DNA from: Turicibacter bilis
GTDB taxonomy: Bacteria > Bacillota_I > Bacilli_A > MOL361 > Turicibacteraceae
Assembly: GCF_024499055.1 (NCBI RefSeq)
Contig: NZ_CP071249.1
Location: forward strand, 2,659,001 to 2,723,000
Direction of reading: 5' to 3'
DNA length: 64,000 nucleotides
The notes below the pieces were generated by a model. The model made no database searches. It had not been told where the DNA came from and was given only the letters and a program-made list of their open reading frames with translations. Both the position numbers and the translations under genes were made by a program. Shown in pieces: positions 18,392 to 26,776 of this stretch (the stretch's first letter is position 1; each line of letters starts with the position of its first letter).

Positions 18392-20257
18392 ATGGGAAAA
18401 ATACAGCGTATGAGTGAGCAACTGGCCAATATGATTGCAGCGGGAGAGGTCATTGAACGTCCCGCCTCGGTCGTGAAAGAGTTGCTTGAAAATGCGATTG
18501 ATGCCCAAAGTACGAATATTGAAATTCATTTACAAGATTCAGGTGTTCGTCAAATTAAAGTCATTGATAATGGAGAAGGGATGAGTGAAGAAGACGCTCA
18601 TCTCGCCTTTGAACGTCACGCCACAAGTAAGGTTAAAACACAATATGATATATTTAGAATTCAAACGCTTGGGTTTCGAGGTGAGGCCCTTCCGTCAATT
18701 GCTTCAGTTTCAGATGTTCATGTAAAAACATCAGATGGCATCAATAGTGGATTGCATTTAAATATTAAAGGTGGCGATGTTCTTGCATCAAAACCAGGTG
18801 TCATGCGTAAGGGAACTGAGATGGAAGTGAATCATCTGTTCTTTAATACACCAGCTCGTTTGAAACATATTAAATCGTTGAATACTGAACTGAGTCATAT
18901 CACAGATTATATCAATAAGATTGCACTTTCTCATCCAGAGATTGCGTTTAAATTATTTAATAATCAACGACTATTATTCCAAACGAATGGCCAAAATAAT
19001 TTACAAAGTGTCATTGCTAGTGTTTATGGTTTTGATATTGCGAAAAAGATGATCCCTTTTTCAGCGAAAAATGATACATATGAAATTTCAGGATTTATTA
19101 GTGATCCTATCATTAACCGTGCGTCTCGAAATTATATGACAATTATTGTAAATGGGCGTGCGATTCGTAATTATAATGTCATGCGCTCTATTTTAGAAGC
19201 CTATCATACCTTATTACCTAAAGATAAATATCCGATTGTGGTCCTTAATCTAAAGCTTGATCCGATGTTAGTGGATGTTAATGTTCATCCTGCTAAACTA
19301 GAGGTTCGCTTTTCACAAGAAGAAGCGCTAAGAACGTTTATTTATACAGAAATTAAAAAAGTGTTAAATCACATGGAGTATATTCCACAACCAGAAATTA
19401 AAGCTCCCGTTATGCCTCAGCTATCAAAACCAGTTCAACAAACGCTAAGTTTCCAGGCACCCAAAGTAGAGACACCGTCAAAAGTGATTCAACCAGAACC
19501 AATGGTGATGAAGCAAAAGTTAGTCATTGAAGAAATTCAAGAGAGTACGGTCGTGACTGATGTGGAAGCGAATTCAGTTCACGAGGAGTCAGTTGAAACG
19601 ATCGCACAATCAGTACCTTTAGCCCAATCGAGTCAAGAGAAACTTAAAGTGGTGGCACCAACGAAACTGGAAGAAGCGAAACTTGAACTTTATTATATTG
19701 GACAACTTCATGGAACATATTTACTTGCTCAAAATGAAGAAGGACTATTTATTGTTGATCAACATGCAGCGATGGAGCGTGTGCAATATGAGAAAAATTA
19801 TCAACTCTTACGTGATGTGAGTGGAGATTGTGTCGAGTTGTTGATTCCTATTGTATTAAAATATGCAGCTAACGAACTATTACTTTTAAAAGAAGCCCTT
19901 CCATCTTTAATGAAATTTGGTTTTGAAATTGAAGAATTCGGAGGTCAATCATTAGTCGTTCGTAGTATTCCTGTTTGGGCACAGAAATTGGATGCGAAAT
20001 CGATTGTTGAGACAATTTTACATCAGGTGATTTTAGATAACCAAGTTGATATTGGGAAGTTGCGTGAATCAGTGGCAATTATGATGAGTTGTAAAGGATC
20101 AATTAAAGCGAATCAGTACATTAATGAGTATGAAATTAAAGAGTTGCTTCAAAGCCTTTGTTATTGTGAGCAACCTTATACGTGTCCGCATGGACGTCCG
20201 ATTATCGTAAAAATGACAAAGTATGAAATTGAAAAATTGTTTAAACGCGTAATGTAG
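18392..20257 (+). CDS. mutL: DNA mismatch repair protein MutL (endonuclease type)
   Basis: MutL nicks the new strand after MutS finds a mismatch. The 621-residue protein has the GHKL ATPase (ELLENAIDAQ, DNGEGM, TLGFRGEALPSIASV), a long Pro/Val/Glu-rich linker at about 335-430, and a C-terminal dimerisation and nuclease domain. The endonuclease motif DQHA-x2-E-x4-E is present as DQHAAMERVQYE, as is the zinc-site motif CPHGRP. An active endonuclease fits an organism without MutH. It lies between mutS and miaA with gaps of 7 and 8 bp. Confidence 0.98.
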   Translation: MGKIQRMSEQLANMIAAGEVIERPASVVKELLENAIDAQSTNIEIHLQDSGVRQIKVIDNGEGMSEEDAHLAFERHATSKVKTQYDIFRIQTLGFRGEALPSIASVSDVHVKTSDGINSGLHLNIKGGDVLASKPGVMRKGTEMEVNHLFFNTPARLKHIKSLNTELSHITDYINKIALSHPEIAFKLFNNQRLLFQTNGQNNLQSVIASVYGFDIAKKMIPFSAKNDTYEISGFISDPIINRASRNYMTIIVNGRAIRNYNVMRSILEAYHTLLPKDKYPIVVLNLKLDPMLVDVNVHPAKLEVRFSQEEALRTFIYTEIKKVLNHMEYIPQPEIKAPVMPQLSKPVQQTLSFQAPKVETPSKVIQPEPMVMKQKLVIEEIQESTVVTDVEANSVHEESVETIAQSVPLAQSSQEKLKVVAPTKLEEAKLELYYIGQLHGTYLLAQNEEGLFIVDQHAAMERVQYEKNYQLLRDVSGDCVELLIPIVLKYAANELLLLKEALPSLMKFGFEIEEFGGQSLVVRSIPVWAQKLDAKSIVETILHQVILDNQVDIGKLRESVAIMMSCKGSIKANQYINEYEIKELLQSLCYCEQPYTCPHGRPIIVKMTKYEIEKLFKRVM

Positions 20258-20265
20258 GTGAAAAA

Positions 20266-21177
20266 ATGGATGTATTATGTATTGTTGGCCCAACAGCCGT
20301 TGGGAAAACCAAAATGAGTATCGAGTTGGCGAAGCAATTAAATGGTGAAATTATTAGTGGCGACTCGATGCAGATTTATCGTGGAATGGACATTGGAACA
20401 GCTAAAGCAACAATGGATGAGCGCCAAGGGATTCCACATCATTTAATCGATGAAAAAAATCCAGATGAACCATATTCTGTAGCCGCATTCCAACAAACCG
20501 TTCGTGCTAAAATAGAAGAGATTAAATCTCGTGGAAAGCTACCGATTATCGTGGGTGGAACAGGATTATATATTAAAAGTGTTTTGTATGATTATGAATT
20601 TGCTGGAGAATCTGAATCAAAAGAGGTTGATGAAGCGAAGTATGGTCATTTAAGTAATGAAGAGTTACATGCTAAACTTGCAGCTGTTGATGAAGCGGGG
20701 GCAAAAGACATTCATCCTAATAACCGTAAACGTGTTATTCGAGCACTTGAAATTTATGAAACTTCAGGGGTTAAAAAATCTGAAATGATTGAAAAACAAG
20801 AACATAAAATGATTTATGACGCTTGCTTAATCGGATTAACGGATGATCGTAATGTTTTATATGATCGTATCAATAAGCGTGTTGATACGATGTATGAAAC
20901 AGGGTTAGTTGAAGAAGTAAAAGCTTTATTTGATGAAGGTATTCCGGCTGAATCTCAGTCGATTCGAGCGATTGGATATAAAGAACTTTATGATTATTTT
21001 AAGGGATTGATTTCATTAGAAGAAAGTAAAGAATTAATTAAACGAAATTCCCGACGTTATGCAAAACGTCAATATACATGGTTTAATAATCAAATGGATG
21101 TTACATGGTTTAAGGTTGATGTACAACATTTTGATAAAACAGTTAAAGAAGTGTTAACTTATGTTCAGAATAAATAA
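20266..21177 (+). CDS. miaA: tRNA dimethylallyltransferase MiaA
   Basis: MiaA transfers the dimethylallyl group to A37 of tRNAs reading UNN codons, the substrate later used by MiaB. The 303-residue protein has the P-loop GPTAVGKTK, SGDSMQIYRGMDIGTAK, the DMAPP-binding segment GGTGLYIKS and RAIGYKELYDY near the C-terminus. It is the last gene of the mutS-mutL-miaA transcript and ends at a terminator. hfq, a common neighbour, is not here. Confidence 0.97.
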   Translation: MDVLCIVGPTAVGKTKMSIELAKQLNGEIISGDSMQIYRGMDIGTAKATMDERQGIPHHLIDEKNPDEPYSVAAFQQTVRAKIEEIKSRGKLPIIVGGTGLYIKSVLYDYEFAGESESKEVDEAKYGHLSNEELHAKLAAVDEAGAKDIHPNNRKRVIRALEIYETSGVKKSEMIEKQEHKMIYDACLIGLTDDRNVLYDRINKRVDTMYETGLVEEVKALFDEGIPAESQSIRAIGYKELYDYFKGLISLEESKELIKRNSRRYAKRQYTWFNNQMDVTWFKVDVQHFDKTVKEVLTYVQNK

Positions 21178-21202
21178 AAAGGAGGCTTTTAATCTCCTTT
21201 TT
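21176..21202 (+). terminator. Terminator after miaA
   Basis: A 9-bp stem AAAAAGGAG/CTCCTTTTT with a 9-nt loop starts at the stop codon. Confidence 0.85.
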
Positions 21203-21351
21203 ATTTGCTTTGAATAGGGGTGACCATTAAGGTTTGGTTGAATTGCTATCAAATCCTTTGGAGTTGATAGACTGACTATAAGATGCTTTAATATCAAAGC
21301 AGTTTAATAAATAATTTTAAAATAAATTTCTAGACAGGATATCTAGTCACT

Positions 21352-21395
21352 AACAAAAAACACCTTACTGACTTTTCAGTAAGGTGTTTTTTGTT
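21352..21395 (-). terminator. Terminator after lexA (minus strand)
   Basis: A 20-bp perfect stem with a 4-nt loop overlaps the lexA stop. The A6/T6 flanks allow activity in both directions. Confidence 0.92.
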
Positions 21396-22044
21396 AGTGC
21401 ATTGTTCTAAATAGTCCAATGACTTTCCCAACAATGATTACATTTTTTGCAATGATAGGTTCTAATAAATCGTTTTCTGGTTGTAAACGAATATAGTCTG
21501 ATTCTTTAAAGAATCGTTTAACTGTTACTTCGTGATCATCCTCTAGCATGGCAACAACAATTTCACCGTTTAGTGCATCTTGTTGTTGTTGAACAATAAT
21601 TTGATCGCCATCATGAATTCCAGCATTGATCATAGAATCACCACGAACATTTAACATAAAGACTTGTTGGTTTGATGGGATTAAATGTGTCGGAAGGGGA
21701 AAGAAATCATCAGGATTCTCAATTGCTTCAATTGGTGTCCCTGCTGTTACTTTACCGATGACCGGAACATTAATAACCGATTTTAATTCAATAACATTTG
21801 ATGCTTGTTTTGGCTCTTCTTGTTTTGAGTCTGGTGATAAGATTACAATTCCACGTGTTGTTGACTTATCTTTACGAATAAGTCCCTTTTTTTCAAGTTG
21901 GTTTAATTGATTATGAACGGATGCAGTAGATGATAATCCAACAGCTAATCCAATTTCACGGACACTGGGTGGATACCCTCGTTTATCAACTTCTTCTTTA
22001 ATAAAATCAAGGATCGCTTGTTGACGTTTAGTAATAGGTTTCAT
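21394..22044 (-). CDS. lexA: SOS repressor LexA
   Basis: LexA represses DNA-damage genes and cleaves itself when it meets RecA filaments. The 216-residue protein has an N-terminal winged helix (about 1-65), the cleavage site Ala101-Gly102 in GKVTAGTP, catalytic Ser137 in RGDSMINAGI and Lys176 in HEVTVKRF. The start is the ATG 9 nt after GGAGG; an upstream in-frame start adds 20 unsupported residues. It is divergent from the small membrane protein gene at 22195. Its own promoter overlaps a LexA box, so it should be autoregulated. Confidence 0.98.
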   Translation of the reverse strand: MKPITKRQQAILDFIKEEVDKRGYPPSVREIGLAVGLSSTASVHNQLNQLEKKGLIRKDKSTTRGIVILSPDSKQEEPKQASNVIELKSVINVPVIGKVTAGTPIEAIENPDDFFPLPTHLIPSNQQVFMLNVRGDSMINAGIHDGDQIIVQQQQDALNGEIVVAMLEDDHEVTVKRFFKESDYIRLQPENDLLEPIIAKNVIIVGKVIGLFRTMH

Positions 22045-22075
22045 GTTCTCTGACCTCCTTCCATTTAATAAGTTT

Positions 22076-22104
22076 ATTATATCAGTAAATGTAGAATAAG
22101 GCAA
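22076..22104 (-). promoter_or_regulatory. Sigma-A promoter of lexA
   Basis: On the minus strand TTGCCT, 17 nt and TATAAT are visible. The -35 element touches LexA box A. Confidence 0.75.
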
Positions 22105-22114
22105 ACGTTTGTTC
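22103..22114. promoter_or_regulatory. LexA box A (one mismatch)
   Basis: AAACGTTTGTTC differs from GAAC-N4-GTTC only at the first base and overlaps the lexA -35 element. Confidence 0.7.
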
Positions 22115-22122
22115 TTTTTGTG

Positions 22123-22151
22123 TTGACAACGAACGAGTGTTCTAATATAAT
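22123..22151 (+). promoter_or_regulatory. Consensus sigma-A promoter of the small SOS gene
   Basis: TTGACA, exactly 17 nt and TATAAT form a perfect consensus promoter. LexA box B lies entirely within the spacer, so repression would be by direct occlusion. Confidence 0.88.
22131..22142. promoter_or_regulatory. LexA box B (perfect)
   Basis: GAACGAGTGTTC matches the Gram-positive SOS box GAAC-N4-GTTC exactly, with flanking C and T as in CGAAC-N4-GTTCT. Confidence 0.9.
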
Positions 22152-22165
22152 AAAAAGCATAAATC

Positions 22166-22177
22166 GAACATTTGTTT
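22166..22177. promoter_or_regulatory. LexA box C (one mismatch)
   Basis: GAACATTTGTTT lies about 10-20 nt downstream of the predicted transcription start of the small gene, as a possible second operator. Confidence 0.6.
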
Positions 22178-22194
22178 TAAAAAGAGGGATTGAG

Positions 22195-22368
22195 ATGTTT
22201 AATAAAATTTGTTTATTTATTTATGAATACCGTTGTTTATTAGGAGTTTATTGTTTTGGTTTAGCTCTATTAGGACTTTGTTTTGTTGACTTTACAACTT
22301 TAATTGAAAGCTTTAAGCCGCAAATGATTATTCCTTTTTTAGAAGTTATTGCTTATCAAGTGAAGTGA
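22195..22368 (+). CDS. SOS-controlled 57-residue membrane protein of unknown function (yneA position)
   Basis: I do not recognise the sequence. The product is small and hydrophobic, with one clear membrane helix at about residues 14-33 (CLLGVYCFGLALLGLCF), five cysteines (residues 6, 14, 20, 29 and none later than 30 apart from these), and a second weakly hydrophobic stretch near the C-terminus. There is no LysM domain. The context is informative: it is divergent from lexA, driven by a consensus promoter with LexA boxes, and followed by ynzC, tkt and yneF. B. subtilis carries yneA, an SOS-induced division inhibitor with one membrane helix and LysM, in this slot. A role in damage-induced division control is inference from position and regulation only. 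The ATG at 22195 follows AAGAGGG. Confidence 0.7.
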   Translation: MFNKICLFIYEYRCLLGVYCFGLALLGLCFVDFTTLIESFKPQMIIPFLEVIAYQVK

Positions 22369-22411
22369 AATTTGGTATATTAATGAGGGTAGGATTAACG
22401 GAGGTGACGAC

Positions 22412-22654
22412 ATGTTAACAGCAGAAAAATTGAATCGTCTAAATGAACTTGCAAAAAAGAAGAAACTTGGAACAATCACGGATGAAGAATTAAAAGAACA
22501 ACAAGCATTACGTGAAGAATATTTAGTGACTTTTAGAGAAAGTATGAAAAATACAATCGAAAACGTTCGTGTGATCGATCCAAATGGTGAAGATGTAACG
22601 CCTGAAAAATTAAAACAAATTCAAGCGAAGCGTCATACAGAAGAGATTCATTAA
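22412..22654 (+). CDS. ynzC: DUF896 family protein YnzC
   Basis: This 80-residue, highly charged helical protein has the DUF896 pattern: LNRLNELAKKKKLGTITDEE, then EQQALREEYL and IDPNGEDVTPEKL. The function is uncertain; in B. subtilis ynzC belongs to the SOS-regulated yneA-yneB-ynzC operon. It starts 43 bp after the small membrane protein gene with a strong GGAGGTG site, so it probably shares the LexA-controlled promoter. The resolvase-like yneB found between yneA and ynzC in B. subtilis is absent. Confidence 0.92.
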   Translation: MLTAEKLNRLNELAKKKKLGTITDEELKEQQALREEYLVTFRESMKNTIENVRVIDPNGEDVTPEKLKQIQAKRHTEEIH

Positions 22655-22698
22655 AATAAAAAAGACCTTTTTGAAATGAAAAAGGTCTTTTTTATTTT
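22653..22698. terminator. Bidirectional terminator between ynzC and the ferredoxin gene
   Basis: A 20-bp perfect stem of AAAATAAAAAAGACCTTTTT and its complement with a 6-nt loop lies between two converging genes. Confidence 0.93.
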
Positions 22699-22703
22699 AA
22701 TGA

Positions 22704-22871
22704 TTAAGCTTCTACGATTGAGTCTGTTGGACAAACAGCTTCGCAAGCGCAGCAGTCGATACATACATCTGCATCAACAACATAGATATCTCCCTCAGAG
22801 ATACATTCTACTGGACATTCAGCTGCACATGAACCGCAAGCGATACAAGTATCTAAAATTTTACGTGGCAT
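22704..22871 (-). CDS. 2[4Fe-4S] ferredoxin, 55 residues
   Basis: This gene is short. The translation begins MPRKILDTCIACGSCAAECP. It has two classic cluster motifs: C9-x2-C12-x2-C15-x3-C19-P, and C37-x2-C40-x2-C43-x3-C47-P. Two extra cysteines are at 23 and 41. The acidic clostridial-type ferredoxin carries electrons at low potential, for example for radical-SAM or pyruvate oxidoreductase enzymes. The ATG follows GGGAGGT with 7 nt spacing. It is monocistronic and convergent with ynzC. The protein family is clear; the partner enzymes cannot be told from the window. Confidence 0.95.
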   Translation of the reverse strand: MPRKILDTCIACGSCAAECPVECISEGDIYVVDADVCIDCCACEAVCPTDSIVEA

Positions 22872-23098
22872 AATCATTACCTCCCTATCAAAAGTACTAA
22901 ATCATTATAGCACATCCAACTCCTTCACGTAATCCCTATTATATAAACAAATGGAAATACAAGTTTATCATGAAGGGAAATGTGGTGATTTTTAAAATAA
23001 TCATGTAGGAAAACTTCATTTTTGTCTGAATCTTTAATATGTTGCTGACCTTGATTTTTATAACAAAATGAAAGAAAATAACTTTTTTTTCGAAAATA

Positions 23099-23127
23099 TT
23101 GTAAATTTTTCGGCAAAAGGGTATGAT
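23099..23127 (+). promoter_or_regulatory. Probable sigma-A promoter of tkt
   Basis: TTGTAA, 17 nt and TATGAT lie 29 bp before the tkt start codon. Confidence 0.6.
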
Positions 23128-23155
23128 ATAGATGGTATAAAAGGAGGTCAATAAC

Positions 23156-25135
23156 GTGGAAAATAACATCTCATTACAATCAATTAATACAATTCGTACA
23201 TTAGGAATCGATGCAATTAATAAGGCGAATTCAGGTCATCCAGGTGTTGTATTAGGGGCAGCTCCGATGGCATATACTTTATTTACAAAACATATGAATG
23301 CTAACCCAAGCAATAGTAATTGGTTCAATCGTGACCGTTTTGTGTTAGCAGCTGGACATGGTTCAATGTTACTTTATTCATTATTACATTTATCAGGATA
23401 TAATGTAAGCATGGATGATATTAAACAATTCCGTCAATGGGATTCTAAAACTCCAGGACATCCAGAGTTTGGACATACAGATGGTGTTGATGCAACAAGT
23501 GGACCATTAGGTCAAGGGATTCCAATGGCAATTGGAATGGCTCTAGCAGAAAAATTCTTAGCTAGTCGTTACAATAAAGAAGGGTATCCATTAGTTGATC
23601 ATTACAATTTCGTTATTTGTGGTGATGGAGACTTAATGGAAGGTGTAACGAGTGAAGCCTCATCACTTGCAGGTCACTTAGGGTTAGGAAAAGTCGTTGT
23701 TTTATACGATTCAAATGATATCTGCTTAGATGGAGACTTAACACAAAGCTTTACTGAAGATGTATTAAAACGTTATGAATCTTATGGTTGGCACGTTCAA
23801 CGTGTTGAAGATGGAACTGATATTGACGCTATCAATGCAGCTATTGAATGTGCAAAACAAACAACAGATAAACCATCAATTATTGAAATTAAAACAGTCA
23901 TTGGATATGGTTCAAAATTACAAGGAACGAATGCTGTTCACGGTGCACCGTTAGGTGAAGAAGATAGTGCTTATGCAAAAGCACAATATGGATGGGATCA
24001 TGAGCCTTTCACCGTACCAACAGAAGTTTATTCTCATTTTGAAAATACAATCAAAGCTCGTGGAGAAGAAGCTAACAAAGCATGGGATGAATTATTCGCA
24101 CGTTATTCAAAAGAATACCCAGAATTAGCTGAAGAATTAACAAAAGCAATGAACAATGAATTAATCATTGATTTAGCAGATGTTATGCCTTCATATGAAA
24201 TCGGACATTCACAAGCAACACGTGATACAAATAATGAAGCAATTAATGCGATTGCAAATGCGATTCCTTACTTCTTAGGAGGATCAGCTGACCTTTCGCA
24301 CTCAAATAAAACAAACATTAAAAATGGTGGGGACTTTTCAAAAGTAACACCAGAAGGACGTAATATTTACTTTGGAGTTCGTGAATTTGCGATGGCTTCG
24401 ATGTTAAATGGTATGATGTTACACGGTGGGGTACGCGTATTCGGAGGAACATTCTTCGTATTCTGTGATTACCTAAAACCAGCGATGCGTATGGCAGCGT
24501 TAATGGGATTACCAGTGACTTATGTTTTAACACACGACTCAATTGCTGTTGGAGAAGATGGTCCAACTCATGAACCAATCGAACAATTAGCCATGTTACG
24601 TACGATTCCAAACTTCTCAGTGATTCGTCCAGCTGATGCAAATGAAACAGCAGCGGCTTGGCGTTTAGCAGTGGAATCAAAATCAACTCCAACAGCATTA
24701 ATCTTAACTCGTCAAAACTTAACAACAATGGCTAACACTTCATACGAAGGGGTAAGTAAAGGGGCTTATGTTGTAAGTGAAGCACAAGGTAAGATGGATG
24801 GAATCTTAATTGCAACCGGTTCAGAAGTCAACTTAGCTGTAGCAGCACAAGAAGCTTTAGCTAATGAAGGAATCAATGTTCGTGTTGTAAGCATGCCTTC
24901 AATGGATTTATTCGAAAAACAATCTAAAGAATACCGTGAATCAGTTCTTCCAAAATCAGTGACAAAACGTATGTCAATTGAAATGGGAGCAACATACGGA
25001 TGGCATAAATATGTTGGATTCGATGGCGTTGTTTTAGGAATTGATCGCTTCGGAGCATCTGCGCCAGCAAATCAAGTCATTGAAGCATACGGATTCACAG
25101 TTGAAAATATTGTTTCTTTATACAAAGGAATGTAA
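23156..25135 (+). CDS. tkt: Transketolase
   Basis: Transketolase moves two-carbon units in the pentose phosphate pathway using thiamine diphosphate. The 659-residue protein has [19 protein letters not shown], the catalytic-His segment [16 protein letters not shown], the cofactor motif [13 protein letters not shown], and the central transketolase signature [11 protein letters not shown]. The start is a GTG 8 nt after AAGGAGG. Gene order lexA-ynzC-tkt-yneF is that of B. subtilis, which helps to place the small SOS gene upstream. It is transcribed alone. Confidence 0.98.
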   Translation: MENNISLQSINTIRTLGIDAINKANSGHPGVVLGAAPMAYTLFTKHMNANPSNSNWFNRDRFVLAAGHGSMLLYSLLHLSGYNVSMDDIKQFRQWDSKTPGHPEFGHTDGVDATSGPLGQGIPMAIGMALAEKFLASRYNKEGYPLVDHYNFVICGDGDLMEGVTSEASSLAGHLGLGKVVVLYDSNDICLDGDLTQSFTEDVLKRYESYGWHVQRVEDGTDIDAINAAIECAKQTTDKPSIIEIKTVIGYGSKLQGTNAVHGAPLGEEDSAYAKAQYGWDHEPFTVPTEVYSHFENTIKARGEEANKAWDELFARYSKEYPELAEELTKAMNNELIIDLADVMPSYEIGHSQATRDTNNEAINAIANAIPYFLGGSADLSHSNKTNIKNGGDFSKVTPEGRNIYFGVREFAMASMLNGMMLHGGVRVFGGTFFVFCDYLKPAMRMAALMGLPVTYVLTHDSIAVGEDGPTHEPIEQLAMLRTIPNFSVIRPADANETAAAWRLAVESKSTPTALILTRQNLTTMANTSYEGVSKGAYVVSEAQGKMDGILIATGSEVNLAVAAQEALANEGINVRVVSMPSMDLFEKQSKEYRESVLPKSVTKRMSIEMGATYGWHKYVGFDGVVLGIDRFGASAPANQVIEAYGFTVENIVSLYKGM

Positions 25136-25144
25136 TGAATCATT

Positions 25145-25180
25145 AAAAGGTTGTTTCCTCATAGGGGAGCAACCTTTTTT
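25145..25180 (+). terminator. Terminator after tkt
   Basis: The stem AAAAGGTTG/CAACCTTTT with an inner CTC/GAG pairing is followed by T6. Confidence 0.88.
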
Positions 25181-25206
25181 ATTTCAAAAACTTACATTTT
25201 TTAAAG

Positions 25207-25416
25207 GTGGATGGATATTATGAAGTATCAAATCTAAGTAGAGATTTCGATTGGCTTGCGGGATTATTTTTTTGTTTGATATTAAAAATCTTTAGTTTAC
25301 TACTGATCTATTTGTCTGAATATAAAAAAATTGATAAAATTATTCATTTACCACGGATGTTTAGTCAGTATTTATTGATATATGTGAACACTCTAAAAGG
25401 AAAGTTAGTGACTTAA
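25207..25416 (+). pseudogene. Possible fragment of a decayed membrane-protein gene
   Basis: An open frame of 69 codons starts at a GTG with an AAAGG site just upstream. One hydrophobic stretch runs from about residue 18 to 36. I do not recognise it. It lies directly before a broken membrane gene in another frame, so it may be the damaged start of the same gene or just an open frame in AT-rich DNA. Confidence 0.2.
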
Positions 25417-25437
25417 TAATCATCACACTTTTTTTAA

Positions 25438-25959
25438 ATGATTAGCTTTTTAGGTTTACATGTCACCGCTATTTCGCGAGCTTATCAAATTAGTCTTAAA
25501 ACCATGCTAGGAATGTCAATTATCAGTGAAGAGGTAGAGATTATCATGATAGGATTCATTACCTTATTAGGAGGAATTATTTGCTACTACCGAGATTTTT
25601 TTGTCGTTTTACTTTAGAACGAGTATCTAATACTTATTAGTGAAGTCATCCCAAAACAACGAATGGCTGTTCATTGGTTATATTTATTAAGAGCTACTTA
25701 TTGTAATGAGGGCATGGTGGGGGTTTTAAGCTTTGTGATGACGATTATTACGCTAAGCTATTTGAGTTTTTATCAAGTGAAATATACGATTTGTTCTAAT
25801 CTATTTGTGATTGGTTTATTAGGATTGCTTGCTTATGAATTAGGAAGTTTAATTCATATGAGAATGATGGGAATCATAAATAGTGAACTTATCGGAATTT
25901 TCCTCATTCTTTTCTCAACCCTTTGGTACCTTCTTTTAAAAACGCTATCAATAGGTTAG
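25438..25959 (+). pseudogene. Membrane-protein gene interrupted by an in-frame stop
   Basis: From the ATG at 25438 the frame reads 59 residues to a TAG at 25615-25617. It then continues in the same frame without another stop to the TAG near 25957, including an internal ATG at 25663 with 98 codons. Both halves are rich in hydrophobic segments (about five candidate helices in all). Reading through the TAG gives one protein of roughly 172 residues. I do not recognise it firmly; the segment around YYRDFF and the spacing of helices resemble ABC-3 type metal-ion permeases only weakly. There is no good ribosome binding site at either ATG. It is probably a decaying remnant. Confidence 0.4.
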
Positions 25960-25988
25960 TAAGGATGGTTTCTTTATCCTATATTTAC

Positions 25989-26017
25989 TTGACATATTGA
26001 CCATAATCTAGTATAAA
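25989..26017 (+). promoter_or_regulatory. Sigma-A promoter of yneF
   Basis: TTGACA, 17 nt and TATAAA lie 52 bp before yneF. Confidence 0.82.
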
Positions 26018-26069
26018 TTGAGTATAATAGTGGTCTATTGAATAGTAAAAACGTTTGGAGGAAATACAT

Positions 26070-26291
26070 ATGTTTACAAGTTGGGTATTTTGGTTATGGA
26101 TTATTATCGCATTATTAGTAGGAGCTGTTGTTGGATTTTTCGTCGCACAACGTCAATTAAAGAAATATTTACAAAAAAACCCACCTATTAATGAAGAAGT
26201 CGTACGTACAATGATGATGCAAATGGGGCGTACACCTTCTCAAAAACAAATTAACCAAGTAATGAAACAAATTAATCAAAATATGAAGTAA
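26070..26291 (+). CDS. yneF: UPF0154 membrane protein YneF
   Basis: This 73-residue protein has one N-terminal membrane helix (about residues 5-27) followed by a cytoplasmic tail with NPPINEEVVRTMMMQMGRTPSQKQINQ, which is diagnostic for YneF/UPF0154. The function is unknown. I start at the ATG 8 nt after GGAGG; a start five codons earlier lies within the site. It sits downstream of tkt as in B. subtilis and is probably monocistronic, with its own promoter and terminator. Confidence 0.93.
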   Translation: MFTSWVFWLWIIIALLVGAVVGFFVAQRQLKKYLQKNPPINEEVVRTMMMQMGRTPSQKQINQVMKQINQNMK

Positions 26292-26295
26292 AACT

Positions 26296-26332
26296 AAAAG
26301 CATTAGATGATCCTTAATCATTTAATGCTTTT
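26296..26332 (+). terminator. Terminator after yneF
   Basis: The stem AAAAGCATTA plus ATGAT pairs with ATCAT plus TAATGCTTTT, followed by a C-interrupted T run. Confidence 0.85.
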
Positions 26333-26526
26333 CTTTTACTAAAAAATTTAGGAAATATATAAGTCACATAAGCCTTTTGCATCTTAAAACTTTTAAGACT
26401 CTACCAGCGGAGGAAATATGCTTCGCATAGCAGGTAACCCATGGCATAACTATTAAATATTTAATTTACCATAGTAGATGTAGAAAACATTTCTGTTTGT
26501 ATGTAGAACAAATGGATATAGAACAT

Positions 26527-26556
26527 AAAAAAAATAGCCTAAATGGCCATTTTTTT
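26527..26556 (-). terminator. Terminator after the Spo0E-like gene (minus strand)
   Basis: An A8/T7-flanked stem with GCC/GGC at its top lies directly beyond the stop codon at 26558. Confidence 0.75.
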
Positions 26557-26557
26557 C

Positions 26558-26752
26558 TTATAATTGGTTTTTATGTGTCATATATTCATTAACAACAACA
26601 TCAAGTTCTTGGCTTTTGGCTACAGTTAATTCATGCACCATTCCAAGATTTTTAACTAATTCATGTAATTCAGCTTTGACTTTAGTAATGCGTGCATATA
26701 GGATTTGTGCCTCATTAGATGTTGTGTGTGTTGAACAATTACTCGTTTTCAT
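26558..26752 (-). CDS. Spo0E-like aspartyl-phosphate phosphatase
   Basis: Spo0E-family proteins remove the phosphate from Spo0A-P and so hold back sporulation. The 64-residue product is predicted to be two helices and carries the family signature SQELDVVVNEYMTH (SQELD-x3-N-x-Y) near its C-terminus, preceded by the usual first helix with RITKVKAELHELV. The ATG follows GGGGGAAACATAAT. It lies upstream of nothing obvious, 25 bp after plsY on the same strand, so it may be co-transcribed with plsY. The family call is good; whether it acts on Spo0A or another response regulator is not shown. Confidence 0.8.
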   Translation of the reverse strand: MKTSNCSTHTTSNEAQILYARITKVKAELHELVKNLGMVHELTVAKSQELDVVVNEYMTHKNQL

Positions 26753-26776
26753 ATTATGTTTCCCCCAATGACGTGT

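Noticed and set aside
22925-23169. Overlapping AT-rich minus-strand ORFs before tkt
   Set aside because: They cover the tkt promoter region, have no ribosome binding site and show no family resemblance.
26400-26470. Short hairpin with a TATGCTTCGCATA stem
   Set aside because: A small isolated stem without a T tract or neighbouring gene feature; too weak to call.
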